From: Torreya grandis | Taxonomy: Eukaryota > Streptophyta > Pinopsida > Cupressales > Taxaceae | Direction of reading: 5' to 3' | Length of the DNA: 64,000 nucleotides | NCBI GenBank assembly: GCA_037957365.1 | Contig: JARHVA010000021.1 | Span: 1,741,001-1,805,000 of the forward strand | In this document: positions 23,223 through 34,639 of the stretch, piece by piece | Layout: every line of letters begins with the position of its first letter | How positions within the stretch are numbered: the stretch's first letter is position 1 | Translations under genes and position numbers: made by a program | Notes under the pieces: generated by a model | The model's database searches: none | What the model was told of the DNA's origin: nothing | The model's input: only the letters and a program-made list of their open reading frames with translations

Positions 23223-23410
23223 TAGCCTCATGAGCCTAGCTATAGACTCTGTCAGTCTATCTGCTACAAACTTTATCAGTCTGTCTACTACATAATCTAT
23301 CAATCTATCTTTTACAGACTTTGCCAATCTATTTGCGACAAACTTTGCCTGATTCTTGGCTATGGACTCTGCCAGTCCATCATATATAGGCTTCATCAGA
23401 TTTGTTACTA
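23223..23410. repeat. 24-bp minisatellite, copy 2
   Basis: Copy of the repeat at 20158-20345. The antisense open frame is 23396-23082. Confidence 0.85.
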
Positions 23411-23899
23411 CAAACTCATTATTTGGACATTCAACATATGACCACAGACGGTCACAATAAAGTATTTAGAATCAGGTCGAAGATAAACTGACTAAAATTT
23501 TAACTAGATTTTATTGTCCATTAGCCAGAATCATTCTTCTAAGAGATGGATTTGTAAAAAATATAATTATATTTCATCTATTTTTACCACATCCATGTCC
23601 TCTTAATTCTTTGATGAGTGAATTTAAACAAGTAGATTTGTCTATCCTGGCACTAAATAGGTTATGATATTACCAGAAAAAATATTAAATATAAATAATT
23701 GGTTAATCCATGATCAAGAAATGAAATTTTTTGATGTCATTTAAAAATGCACCAAAGCATTTATTTGAGATTATACAGATATGAGAGGAATTCATCCAAG
23801 TGTTTATACCCATCACATTTATACAAGCTAGGACAAACTAGTGAGACAACCATAAAGACAGATAAATCTTGCATTAAGGGATATAGTAAAGACTAAAAT

Positions 23900-25139
23900 T
23901 CAAAAATTATTAGATGTAGGATTCATTTATCGTATCTCAGATAGCCAAAGGGTTTCTCCACTAGTAATTATACTAAATAAAAATGAGAAATGGAGAGTGT
24001 GTATAGACTACTGAGAGCTATACAAAGCCACTATCAGAAATTATTTTCCTCTTCTTTTTATTAATTAAGTGTTTGATAATCTGGCAAGAAAGAAATACAT
24101 TTCTTTTCTAAATAGATTTAGTGGATACAATCAGATAACAGTGGTAGCTGAGGATTAAGACAAAACTACATAAACCTTTCCATAGGGTACATTTGCTTAC
24201 AGAGTCTTACCATTTGGTCTTTGTAATGCCCTAACTAGTTTTCAAAGAATAGTTTTAGCCATATTCTCTGATTTGCCTAATGATTGTGTGGAAGTCTACA
24301 TGGATGATGTCATTGCTCATGGAGATACATTTGATGAAGCCTTACACAATCTTGACAAGGTCTTAGCCAAATGTGAAGAATACAAACTATCACTAAATCA
24401 TGAGAAATACCTGATGATGATGGATCAAAGCATAGTAATAGGACACCACATCTATGCTAAGGGAATTTAAGTGGATCTTAAGAAAATTGAAATAATTTAT
24501 AAATTATCTACCCCAAAAAATAAAACTGATATCAAAAACTTCTTAGTTCATGTTGGTTTTTACATATATTTAATAAAAGACTTCAGTAAAATTAATTCTC
24601 CTATGTTTACTTTGTTGGCAAAAGATAATGAATTTATGTGGAGTGATGATTGTTAAAAAGTCTTTGAAAGAATTAAATAAAAATTGAGCTCTGCACCAAT
24701 ATTAAGATGACCCAATTAGGAAAAAGCCTTTCACATTTACATTGATGTATTTAATTATGCAATAGGGGTAGTTATAGGATAAAAAGTTAAGAGTGGTCAT
24801 ATGTATGTCATTTATTACATCAACAAACATTTCACACCAGCTAGAAATAATTATATAACCACAAAAAAAATCTTTGCTATAATTTATGTCATCAACAAAT
24901 TCAGACACTATATTACATGTTATAAGGTCTTGATATACATAGATCATTCAACCATAAGGTATCTCATTAATAATCCTATAGTAGGAGAAAAAATCATAAG
25001 ATGGTTTTTACTTTTGCAGAAATTTAATATAACCATCATTGATAAACCAAAAAAATTCAATGTGGTTGCACACTTTTTATCTAGAATAAACATTGTAGGT
25101 AGTGAAGAACCAGTTGAAGATAGTTTTTTAGATAAATAA
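23900..25139 (+). pseudogene. Athila-like reverse transcriptase and RNase H remnant
   Basis: The frame with scattered stops includes NKNEKWRVCIDY near 23985, FAYRVLPFGLCNALTSFQR near 24195, and the active-site block VEVYMDDVIAHG at 24288-24323 with both Asp intact. RNase H landmarks follow: FMWSDDC near 24635, INKHFTPARNNYITTKKIFA near 24825, IYIDHSTIRYLI near 24935. Longest clean pieces are 24273-24470, 24471-24656 and 24801-25139. Several stops are one transition from Trp, Gln or Arg codons. Confidence 0.95.
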
Positions 25140-25259
25140 TTATTCGTTGTTTCAGTATAATCCCCATGGTTTGCTGATATAGCCAACTATTTGGCTACAG
25201 GGACATTTCTTTCTCATTTTATTAAAAAATAATAATAATAATTAATTAAATTCTTTTAA

Positions 25260-26480
25260 GTGGATTATTATTATGTTATTTAAGTATGGACCTGATCATA
25301 TGTTTCACAGGTGTATAGTGGATAATGAAGCCTATGACATCATTAAAATTGGTCATAAATAACTAGTAGGAGGTCATTATTTAACAAAAATAACCATATA
25401 TAAGATATCAAGAGTAGGATATTACTGACCTTTCTTTTATAGGTAAGTAAAGAAATATATCAGACAATGTGATCTATGTCAAAGGATGGGATAACTTACA
25501 CTATCAAAAGTGATGTCTCTTCATCCACAAGAAGTATTGGAACCATTTGAGAAATGAAGAATAGACTTTGTTGGTCATGTAGATCCTCCATATCAAGGAA
25601 ATGAATACCTTCTGGCATGTACATATTATGTCACTAAGTGGGTTGAAGTCCAAGCCTTATCTTTTGTTAGAGAATAAATAGTAGCAATTTTTTGGTATTT
25701 CGAGATCATGCAATCGTTTGGTACACCTAGGGAAAAAGTTTCAGATTAGGAACTAAAATTTATGTCTAATATGATCAAATATTTCATATAAGTATACCAA
25801 ATCAATTATATAAAATCTTCTCCTTGCCATCCACAGTCAAATGGTTAAGAAGAAGTTACCAATAAAGATTTGAAGAATATTCTGACCAAGATAATTAGTA
25901 GCAATAGAAAAAAAAGGGTAGCCAGAATACCAGAAGCAGTATGAGTCTACAACACTACTTGAAAGACAACCGCTAGTTTTTCATCTTATGAGCTAGTGTA
26001 TGGTAAGAAACTTTTAATTTTCATTGAATTTGAATTATAAACTTTGAAAACAATAATGGAAGTAGGCATTGATTTGGATAAGGCATAGTAAGATAGAATT
26101 ATCCAACTAAATGAACTTGATGGCATGAGGATAGAAGATTTACAAAAAAATATAAATTATGCAACATTAAAGAAAAATATGGCTGATTCTCACATGAAAT
26201 CAAGAAGATTTCAAGGAGACTGGGCACTCTTGACTCCAAGTTTAAACAATTTAAAGGCAAGTTGAGAACAAGATGGCTATGCCCATATCAAATTAAAAAA
26301 ATTGAGAATGGATCGATACAATTGTTGTTAGTAGATGGAAATCATAATATTTTGTTGGTCAATAGACATAGACTCAAATTATATCATAAATATATCAGTA
26401 AGGAAGAGTTTGTTCAAAACATCAGACATAAAGTGATTTTCATGGAAGGACCTAGTGCTTCCATGATAACAACTCCATGA
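25260..26480 (+). pseudogene. Athila-like integrase remnant
   Basis: The zinc-binding part reads CIVDNEAYDII, HYLTKI and YIRQCDLCQRMG (25310-25490). The core follows: FEK-RIDFVGHVDPPYQGNE (25540-25600) with the first Asp, KWVEVQALS, VSD-ELKFMSNMI (about 25740) with the second Asp, and SPCHPQSNG-EEV (25820-25860) with the region of the Glu. The C-terminal part near 26260-26400 reads LRTRW-C-YQIKKIENGSIQL. Stops and small frameshifts occur throughout. Confidence 0.92.
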
Positions 26481-26542
26481 TGGTATATTCTGTAAAACAA
26501 AAAATTGAGACCACTTCTTGGTTTTTTTTTCTACAATATATG

Positions 26543-26886
26543 TATATATATAATTCAATAGTGAAAATATTTTCTAGGACACTATTGACAATGTTGATCG
26601 GAAAACTAGCTTGTTGGTTGGTCATGCTTTGAATCAAGAGCCTTGACTTGAAAACCAGAAATGACAAGGCTCTTGATTCAAAGCATGACCAACCAACAAG
26701 CTAGTTTTCCGATCAACATTGTCAATAGTGTCCTAGAAAATATTTTCACTATTGAATTATATATATATATATAATTCAATAGTGAAAATATTTTCTAGGA
26801 CACTATTGACAATGTTGATCGGAAAACTAGCTTGTTGGTTGGTCATGCTTTGAATCAAGATCCTTGACTTGAAAACCAGAAATGAC
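26543..26886. repeat. Three-armed inverted repeat: arm, inverted arm, arm
   Basis: A 103-bp arm (26543-26645) is followed by a 19-base spacer, its exact reverse complement (26665-26767), then the arm again (26764-26866). The last arm is followed by the spacer again (26867-26886). I see one mismatch between the two forward arms, G to T at 26861. The second inverted junction is an (AT)n tract that is itself palindromic. This near-perfect identity lies within an element whose other parts are heavily mutated. Confidence 0.95.
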
Positions 26887-27538
26887 TAGCCAAGGGCACA
26901 AAAAATACAAAAATTGGAAAACAAAAAAAATTGATCAGTTTGTTTCAAGTAATAAAATCACTAATGTATTTATTTGTATACATTTATAAAGAATAATTCA
27001 TGCATTTATTCTCTGTTTAGAATCAAGTGGCGGGAAAAAAAACAAAGGCTATGAGTATGATTAGGTACGTAGAGTATTTTATTTATCTACAATAGGTTAG
27101 TCTAAGTCCTTTTGGTTCATGTATATTCGTGTTAAAGAGGAGTTTTAAAGAAAGGATGTCTTGCAAGCCATCAAAATAATAACCAAACAACAACATTTAA
27201 TGACATGGAAAGGTAATAAGTAAAAGGACATGTAAGTAAAAATAATGTCGTGTCAAATTTATTCACATGTACAAACCATCTATTGACTCAGTTCGTAGTA
27301 TTTTGAATAATGATGACATGTTTGACAACGTACATGTCTAATAAGTGTGATAGTAATTGGATCTCTTTTAAAGATAGTTTCATTTAAAACCTCCATGTCA
27401 TATCATGATTGTTCTAAATCACATCAATAACTACCAATAAAAATTTAATAACTATTTGATTACTTCCTTTCATCCTCATTGTGAACTATTGTCACTATTT
27501 TTCACACCTGCTAAACTACCTCTTACTTCCAAAAAATC
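26887..27538 (+). other. Non-coding stretch between pol and accessory frame
   Basis: AT-rich sequence with no sustained frame. In Athila-like elements this is where an internal promoter or splice site for the accessory frame may lie, but nothing specific is visible. Confidence 0.5.
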
Positions 27539-28170
27539 ATGAGAGTTGTCATGAGCCAAAAGAAACAATCTAAACCTGAGGCCATAACCAAACTGATGAA
27601 TGATGAAATTTCTATAGCAATTTTTTAAGAAGTTAGTTGAGTTTCACTTCTACAAAAATTTGAAGGGCATGATAAAACTTTGGTGAGTGAATTCATTGCA
27701 AATCTAACAAAAGACTCCACTACAGTTAGAGTTGTCAATATTTCAATTTTCAGTATAATTATTAGAATTTTTTTTGGGATTGCTGAAGAAGGTAAGAGAA
27801 TTCTTAAGAGAACTCATTTTTTTGAGTTAATTGCATAGTTCAATGGGAATGAATAACTATCTATAGCATACATACATAATCATCAAGGAAAGGCAAAAGG
27901 GATCAGTAGGAAAACCATACCTAAACCTTAGAAATCTATTTCATTTATAGTTATGAAATATTTCATGTGTGAAGGTCAATGTAGTGTTTTGGAATGTGAA
28001 GCTATGAGTATCATTCTTCAGCTCAAGTATGGCCAACAACAGTTTCAACATAGAGTTAACCTATCATTATACCTACATAGAGTCATTCAAGTTTTGGCCA
28101 CCAATAGGTCAAATCCAATTCATCATCATGGCTTTATCCAAACATCATTTCCTTCAGCAAAGTAAATTAG
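27539..28170 (+). pseudogene. Post-integrase accessory frame of the Athila-like element
   Basis: The plus strand from the ATG near 27541 can be read with a few stops. Landmarks are VRVVNISIFSVIIRIFFGIA, RTHFFELIA-FNGNE, SIAYIHNHQGKAKGISRKTI and KSISFIVMKYFMCEGQCSVL. This matches in style the helical 'putative plant transposon protein' domain that occurs beside Ty3 elements. Its place after integrase is where Athila elements have their extra, env-like reading frame. No signal peptide or membrane segment was recognised in it. Confidence 0.5.
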
Positions 28171-30271
28171 TATTGGAGAATTTTTAAAAATCTAGAATCA
28201 GTTAGACTTCAGTATCTCTTCCAAAAGCTTCTACAAAAACACAAATACCCAAAGCAAAAAAAGAGGCTTCCTCTTATAGGGTTAGGGTTTCATCTAGTAA
28301 AAGATGATAGACTATATCACAAAAAACACATGTGATTGAACAAAGGTCTCAGTAGACTCCAAGAAAAATGAAATCAAGACCTAAAGTTTCACAGACTCTT
28401 CTAAACCCTGAATCTAAAGATATTATTTTAGTAAGCATAACACAAGTATCTGAAACAAGTAAAGCATCAAAAGAAGCCAATGATAACTCTTTAAAGGAGC
28501 CCATCTCCCCTATGTAGATTAAAAGAAGATGCAAAAAATTAATCTTGGCACAAGATGATGGGGAGATAGAAGCAACTATAACCCTTGATAGTCTTCAATA
28601 ATCACCTTTATTTTTTCACTAACAATAGCACAAACAAAAAATCTTTAGGAAGAACCTACCATAACAAAAATATCCGAGTCAATAATAGTAGTTCCTATTG
28701 AGGAAGCTATTAAGGAAGAAAACATATTCACAGAAGAAATTCTAGTACAAGAAACATAATCCCCTCCATCTTCTTCGATTTCTGATATAAAACCAATACT
28801 AGACAAAAGAAAAAGTATTATGGTCTCTAAAGAATAAAAATCATGTAGCTCTACTAAAGATCCAACATTGCAACTCATCCTTGCACTATTTAAAGTTGAT
28901 GTTATCATCAAACAAGTTGCAGATATTACTTATCTTTTGGCTCAGCTACTATGTAAGGATTTCCTTTATTCTTTTTTAACTCAAGAATTAGACAATTTAA
29001 AAATAAGGCTTTGGATCATATAAATAAAATCAATAGGATTGAGGAATAAATAACTCATTTTGATGAAGAAATGTTAAATTCTTGGATATATATCACTAAA
29101 GAAGAAAACTTGTTGTTAAAACATCAACTCCAGAATTCTTGACAATAATAGTTTTCTGTGCAAACTTCATCTTCTTCTAAACCTTCAGTTGATCAAGCAT
29201 GTCAATCTAGTATTTTTCACTCTGACTATCTAGACAAATGGAATTAGGTGTTTTTTGATTTTAAGGAACACAAGGAACAAAATAAGGCCTTAGAAAATGA
29301 AAAACATACAAGAAGGAAAATCTAGAGAAAGAAAAATAACGAATACAAAAAATTGAAGGTAATCTATAAGTTGCATGTCAGATGGGGGAATACCTTCTAG
29401 CTTGTAGAGCTCCTTCTCCCTTTTACAACCTATATTTTTATGAAATTTTTTATAAATGGCAGCTACTGATAATATCATGTGATCTACCTTATAATATTGA
29501 AGATCCTCCTATGTTTTTTATCATTTTTTAGGTATCCACTCTAGAGCAACAAAATTTATTGTGTAAATTTTATTTGTGTAATATGATATTAGGAGACTAT
29601 AATAAGTTTATAGTCAATCTATATGTGGAGTACATCCAACTAAGAGCTCTTCTTCCTACTTATAAAAATTAGATAGCTTGGAAAGCCAGACATGAGGAGT
29701 ACGTGACACAATCCAAAACTACTGAGCTATGTATTAGATTTGCTTTTGCCAGTGCCAACAATTTATTGATTAACTTCAGATCTACTTATTTGATGAATCC
29801 AAACATCAAGAATTATTACTTGCAAGATTTGTATAGCAACATTATCTCTTTTATCTATATACAAGACAAATTTTGATGATATATTTATATCTAGTGTCAG
29901 GCATAGGGACACATTGATAATTTCATTAAAGATAAGAGAGGTCACATCTCCAACTAATTTAAGATGAAGCTTATGAAGATCAAAAGCCATAAATGACATG
30001 ATCATTGATGTCATTAATTCAGGGGGTTAACAGACCACCACTTCTTCTAACTCTTATACCACCATAGCATAGATGGAGTCTTCAAACAGGTGATCAATTT
30101 AAAAATTGGAAACAGATGGTGCAAATGTATCATGGTTTTACCAGTCTCTTAGATGATCATCAAGCTAATGAATTTAACATGTATGACCTTAGTCAATGTT
30201 TATAAGATAAAATTCAGATTTATGAGTGGATGAGGAGTAGTCGAGATTACAAAAGGCACTTACAAAAGGTA
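28171..30271 (+). pseudogene. Remainder of the accessory region, degenerate
   Basis: Ser/Lys/Glu-rich fragments (28200-28900), then possible coiled-coil fragments (KEHKEQNKALENEKHTR near 29260), then NMILGDYNKFIVNLYVEY near 29580 and TELCIRFAFASANNLLI near 29720, all interrupted. No family is recognised. The stretch ends at the insertion point of the copia array. Confidence 0.4.
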
Positions 30272-30276
30272 AAGCA
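30272..30276. repeat. Target-site duplication AAGCA, left copy
   Basis: AAGCA directly precedes TGTCAGG, and AAGCA follows CCTAACA at 40206-40210. Confidence 0.95.
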
Positions 30277-30854
30277 TGTCAGGATCTTGCTCCACCAATT
30301 AGATCATATATGATTACCTCTTTTATTAGCAACTAAACACAGAATTTAACCAAAATGAATAAGTAACTAGAAATATGAAACAACACAGGATATGAGAGAC
30401 AATACACAATTGTATTAATAATCACTCAGAAGAAAATACAATAAAGAAGATGCCACTTCTTCTTCCACCTCAAAGGCTTGCCACACCTCAAGACCTTCCC
30501 TCTCTCTCACGGTCACAACTATCAACTCCAATACAGAATTGATGTTCAACTCCACCAGTCAGTAACACGCTGCCAGTACACCAAGTACACAACTATACTC
30601 CAAGTAGATCTCTTGCTCTCTGTTGTCACCTGCAAATCACCAGACCTTACTCACCATTGTAGATCTCCAAACGTGGTCCTGCACACCTGCTAACCAAGAT
30701 CATACATATACGAAGAACCCTTCTGATTCTCCAAACCAGCACCCACACTTGGTACTGTGGCACTAGGAGGAACACACCATTGCTCTCTTCTCTATGAAGG
30801 AGCTTATTTAGCTCTCTTACTCTCTAGCACTTGTTTACAATACAGCCCATGAGT

Positions 30855-30867
30855 CTATTATATAGAT
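30855..30867 (-). promoter_or_regulatory. TATA box of the copia LTR
   Basis: The minus strand reads ATCTATATAATAG, repeated at the equivalent position in all six LTRs of this family. It divides the LTR into a U3 of about 330 bp carrying the GACGTC cluster and an R/U5 of about 580 bp. Confidence 0.7.
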
Positions 30868-31013
30868 CTCATGCTTACAATAATTAGACTATCTTAATTA
30901 CAATAATTAGACTCACAAATTTAAGACTATAATTAGTCTTTAACATGCAAACTAACAGTCCAAAAATAGACTCTCCAGAATCCGCATGCAAACTGCATGT
31001 TCACACACAGGTT

Positions 31014-31121
31014 GTCGACGTCGGCTCCTCCTGACCGATGTCAACCGACTTATAACCGACATTCGTTGCTTCTGCACTACTATCTGACAGACGTTGATTG
31101 ATCAGACCGACGTTGGTTGCT
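31014..31121. repeat. GACGTC palindrome cluster in U3 of copia LTR 1
   Basis: About six units related to the palindrome AACCGACGTCGGTT in 108 bp, many with one C-to-T or G-to-A change at the CpG (GATGTC, GACATT, GACGTT). GACGTC is the core bound by plant bZIP factors (C-box). The same cluster is in every LTR of the family. Confidence 0.85.
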
Positions 31122-31194
31122 CTGTAACTCTCTGCAACCTCTGTAACTTCTCCTGTTTGCATCTTGGTGAAGCTTTTAGCTCCATAACCTAACC

Positions 31195-31530
31195 ATCTCC
31201 CACTTGGAGATAAATAGCTACACCTGTACCTGTACACTATCTAATTTATTCCCTGACTTGTATCTCTCTTCAAGCTCCATCTTGAAGACCACCCACCACA
31301 CACCCTATGATGCCTTTCCTGTCATCCAAGTATCCTGCCACATGCGAACCTACAACTCCATGTAGTGAAGACCTTGACCCTGCATAACATGTTAACCTAC
31401 TGCTAGTCCCTCTCAGATACCTGAGAATCCACCTTCCCCGAATTGGCTCCAATTTTTTTGACAACTCCCACTACTTGGGAAAACTCAGGTCTACACTAGA
31501 CCTCATGTGATTTCAAACACTATTCTAAGC
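31195..31530 (-). pseudogene. Copia RNase H remnant, unit 1
   Basis: Minus-strand frame 31464-31270 contains WILRYLRGTSSR, GSHVAGYLDDRKGIIGCVV. This is the copia RNase H block usually written with DADxAGDLDxRKSTTGY. The first catalytic Asp position is Gly and the later AGD is AGY. A block before WILRYL is deleted relative to the copy at 59164-59385. Confidence 0.88.
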
Positions 31531-31639
31531 TCAGCTTGAACTGTCCAGCCCTTGGTGTGCTTACTGATTCTACATCCTACATCTTGAATCTCGCCAACAC
31601 CGTCTTCACATCAGCTCCCACTGGAGATCGACCTGTGAT

Positions 31640-31910
31640 CTTCCATGTCTCTTATGCCAAAGAATTTCACTGCTCCAAATTCTCCATGACATACCTCTGA
31701 ACTAACCTTACTTTTAGCTCAGTAAAACCCTGTATGTCTGTACCTGCTAGCAAATCACCCACATACAGTAACTGAATAATGTCACGACTCATCATCCACC
31801 TGGTAAGACAAACACAATGGTTACACTGACATTGACTGAAGCCCTGCTTTGTCATCCACCTGTCAAAACTTGTACCACTGTCCTGCAGCTTCCTCAAAAC
31901 CATATACCTT
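31640..31910 (-). pseudogene. Copia reverse transcriptase remnant, unit 1
   Basis: The frame reads LRKLQDSGTSFDRWMTKQGF, CNHCV and LLYVGDLLAGTDIQG, the C-terminal third of copia RT. The active-site YVDD is YVGD (codon GGT; motif at 31754-31765). The N-terminal RT region is absent or unrecognisable. Confidence 0.92.
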
Positions 31911-32261
31911 GGCCTTCCGTCTCACGTGTCCATCCACTCTCTTCTCTAACTTGGGAATCCATCCCTCATCCAGTGTTTTCTTCTAGCTAACAGCTCCACC
32001 AACAAATACCTGTTTGGTTCTTCTCCAAAGACTCACTCCTCATCCATGCCAAGCTCCAACTATTTCTGGATTCTACCTCCATTGCCTCTTCACATCTTCC
32101 TAGTTCTTGACCATCAGTAAGCGATATAAAGAAGGTGAACAATGAATATGAGGTTCACTTACCTTTTCAGTCCTCAATATGAGCATTTGAGACCTTTTTG
32201 ACAGCTTGTTGTCCACCCACCATCCGTTCCAGTGACCAATCTCGGCCATCTCCCAGTCTGC
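31911..32261 (-). pseudogene. Degenerate RT N-terminal/linker region, unit 1
   Basis: Sequence between the RT remnant and the internal GACGTC cluster. An open frame 32366-32100 translates partly through the cluster (EPTSVEGIP) and then reads HWNGWWVDNKLSKRSQ. No domain recognised. Confidence 0.4.
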
Positions 32262-32415
32262 AACCGATCGATGTCGGTACCCTGCATTGACCCTAACTGC
32301 CGACGTGATTTCCCTGGCCAACGCCGGTATCCCTTCTACTGATGTTGGTTCCTGTCTGACAGACATCGGTCTTCCTGTTGTCGACGTCGATTACTATCTG
32401 ACTGATGCTGGAACC
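32262..32415. repeat. Internal GACGTC palindrome cluster, unit 1
   Basis: About seven units related to ACCGACGTCGGT at 20-25 bp spacing, the same motif as in U3. It sits after the GAG-pre-integrase segment, exactly where the integrase core should begin, and the integrase is missing. Confidence 0.85.
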
Positions 32416-33139
32416 TGTGTTTGCTTGTGAGTGATGACTTTTTACCTGCGAGCTCCTTTTGGATCAAACCCTTGTCCATATCAACATAGCCCTGCTTAGA
32501 ATAATTCAGTCCCCTCAGCTGATCTCTATCCGCCATCTCCTCCATGAACACCAAGGCTTTCCAGTTCCTAAGTTTGTTAAAAACATCTGGCTTTCGCTTA
32601 AGAACATGCATTCCCCTCCTACATATGTGACCAAGCCTACAAAGCCACATCTCTGCAACAAAAGGTGAATCAACAATATAAGTAGATAGATAAAGGATAC
32701 CTACTTTCTTACCACCATCTAATTCAAGTGCATCTGCTGTGAGAGTTATTGTGCATCTCCCATCACCCAACTTTCTTGAAGAAATTAGACTCATTTCCAA
32801 GACTGGAACCTGCATGACCTTCTTTAACACCTGTGTGTTATTCGTCTGCAATTTCAGCTTCACTTCCCCTTCGTCAATAATCTGACAAGGCTCACCAACC
32901 CCTAAATAAGTCTCTCTAAAGTCTCCAAAGACATACCCATGAAAAGATGCTCTATTTTGAGCTGCATGAAAAGAGGCAAAAGAATCTGTAAACAAAGATT
33001 GTATTTTATCCAGAGCAACCTGTGCAACATCACCTGTAACATCTACTACTACACGCTGATCTTCTACCGACCAACAATCTCCCTTTACTTGCTCTTTCTT
33101 TCCATCAATCAGACCATTCATGCTATTCAGTTTTTCCAT
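32336..33139 (-). pseudogene. Copia gag-start/protease/GAG-pre-integrase frame, unit 1 (267 codons open)
   Basis: A single open frame. N-terminal MEKLNSMNGLIDGKKEQ recalls a gag start. TDSFASFHAAQN is the protease block DSGASxH with Gly replaced by Phe (32978-32986). GDFRETYLGVGEPCQIIDEG and LISSRKLGDGRCTITL are the protease tail. WLCRLGHICRRGMHVLKRK is the GAG-pre-integrase domain (usual HxRLGH). Most of gag between start and protease is missing, and the frame runs out through the GACGTC cluster. Confidence 0.9.
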
Positions 33140-33260
33140 TCGTAGCTTACTTTATTCTGCCATTGCTATACTCCCACTCGATCTAAAACCCTTGAGAGTG
33201 ACCTGTAATCAACAATCACTAACCAGATCTGAAACCACCTGTTAGTCAACCCAACTTAAA

Positions 33261-33272
33261 GCTCTGATACCA
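33261..33272 (-). promoter_or_regulatory. Primer-binding site TGGTATCAGAGC, unit 1
   Basis: Perfect match to the standard plant copia site complementary to initiator tRNA-Met, two bases inside LTR 2. Confidence 0.95.
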
Positions 33273-33274
33273 CA

Positions 33275-34213
33275 TGTCAGGATCTTGCTCCACCAATTAG
33301 AGCATATATGATTACCTCTTGTATTAGCAACTAAACATGAAATTTAACCAGAATGAATAAGTAACTAGAAATATGAAACAACACAGGATATGAGAGACAA
33401 TACACAATTGTATTAATAATCACTCAGAAGAAAATACAATAAAGAAGATGCCACTTCTTCCACCTCAAAGGCTTGCCACACCTCAAGACCTTCTTCCCTC
33501 TCTCTCACGGTCAAAACAATCAAATCCAATACAGAATTGATGTTCACCTCCACCAGTCAGTAACAAGCTACCAGTACACCAAGTATAAAACCGTACTCCA
33601 AGTAGATCTCTTGCTCTCTGCTGTCACCTCCAAATCACCAGACCTTACTCACCATTGTAGATCTCCAAACGTGGTCTTGTACACCTGCTGACCAAGATCA
33701 TACATATACGAAGAACCCTTTTGATTTTCCAAACCAGCACCCACACTTGGTACTGTGGCACTAGGAGGAACACACCATTGCTCTCTTCTCTCTGAAGGAG
33801 CTTATTTAGCTCTCTTACTCTCTAGCACTTGTTTAAAATACAACTCATGAGTCTATTATATAGATCTCATGCTTACAATAATTAGACTATATTAATTACA
33901 ATAATTAAACTCGTAACTCTAAGACTATAATTAGCCTTTAACATGCAAACTATCAGTCCAAAAATAGACTCTCTGAAATCTGCATGCAAACTGCATGTTC
34001 ACACACAGGTTGCCGACGTCAGCTCCTCCTGACCGATGTTGGTTGACTTGTAACCAACGTCAGTTTCTTCTACACTGCTATCTGACCAACGTCGGTTGAT
34101 CAGACCGATGTCAGTTGCTCTGCAACTTGTTCTACAACTCTCTGCAACCTCTGCAAACTCCATAACTTCTCCTGTTTGCATCCTAGTGAAGCTTTTAGCT
34201 ACACAACCTAACA
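33275..34213 (-). repeat. Copia LTR 2
   Basis: 939 bp, TGTTAGG to CCTGACA on the minus strand, shared by units 1 and 2. Its GACGTC cluster is at about 34014-34115. Confidence 0.95.
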
Positions 34214-34560
34214 ATCTCTCACTTGGAGATAAACAGTTGCACCTATACCTGTACCTATACACCATCTAATTTATTCCCTAGCTTGTATCCCTCTTCAAGC
34301 TCCATCTTGAAGACCACCCACCACACACCCTGTGATGCCTTTTCTATCATCCAAGTATCCTGCCACATCCGAACCTACAACTCCATGTAGTGAAGACCTT
34401 GACCCTGCATAACATGTTAACCTACTGCTAGTCCCTCTCAGATACCTGAGAATCCACCTTCCCCAAATTGGCTCCAAACTTTTTGACAACTCCCACTGCT
34501 TGGAAAAACTCAAGTCTACATTAGACCTCATGTGATTTCGAACACTGTTCTAAGCTCAGC
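34214..34560 (-). pseudogene. Copia RNase H remnant, unit 2
   Basis: Frame 34531-34295 reads SKSLEPIWGRWILRYLRGTS and GSDVAGYLDDRKGITGCVVGG. Same deletion before WILRYL and same loss of the first Asp as in unit 1. Confidence 0.88.
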
Positions 34561-34639
34561 TTGAAATGTCTAGCCCTTGGTGTGCTTACCGATTTTGCAT
34601 CCTGCATCTTGAACCTCGCCAACACCATCTTCACATCAG

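Larger units (their letters stand above)
20898..23962 (+). repeat. 3065-bp tandem duplication, copy 2
   Basis: Second copy of 17833-20897, starting with ~93 bp of LTR tail and a second primer site (20995-21012). The downstream end runs without a break into the RT at 23963, so this is the copy contiguous with the rest of pol. Confidence 0.96.
30277..31194 (-). repeat. Copia LTR 1 (leftmost)
   Basis: 918 bp; minus-strand TGTTAGG start (last base mutated, GGTTAGG) to CCTGACA. Contains the GACGTC palindrome cluster in the U3 part (31014-31121) and a TATA box at 30855-30867. Confidence 0.95.

Noticed and set aside
24273..24470. Active reverse transcriptase because YMDD is intact
   Set aside because: Frame is broken by many stops on both sides and the element's protease and integrase are also dead.
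31001..31237. Minus-strand frames through the LTRs (for example 31237-31001, 34265-33999, 40206-39970) as genes
   Set aside because: They read through U3 and the GACGTC clusters and are not conserved in frame between LTR copies.
32262..32415. GACGTC palindrome array as a CRISPR array
   Set aside because: Units are short palindromes 20-25 bp apart without constant repeat length or unique spacers, and this is a plant LTR element.
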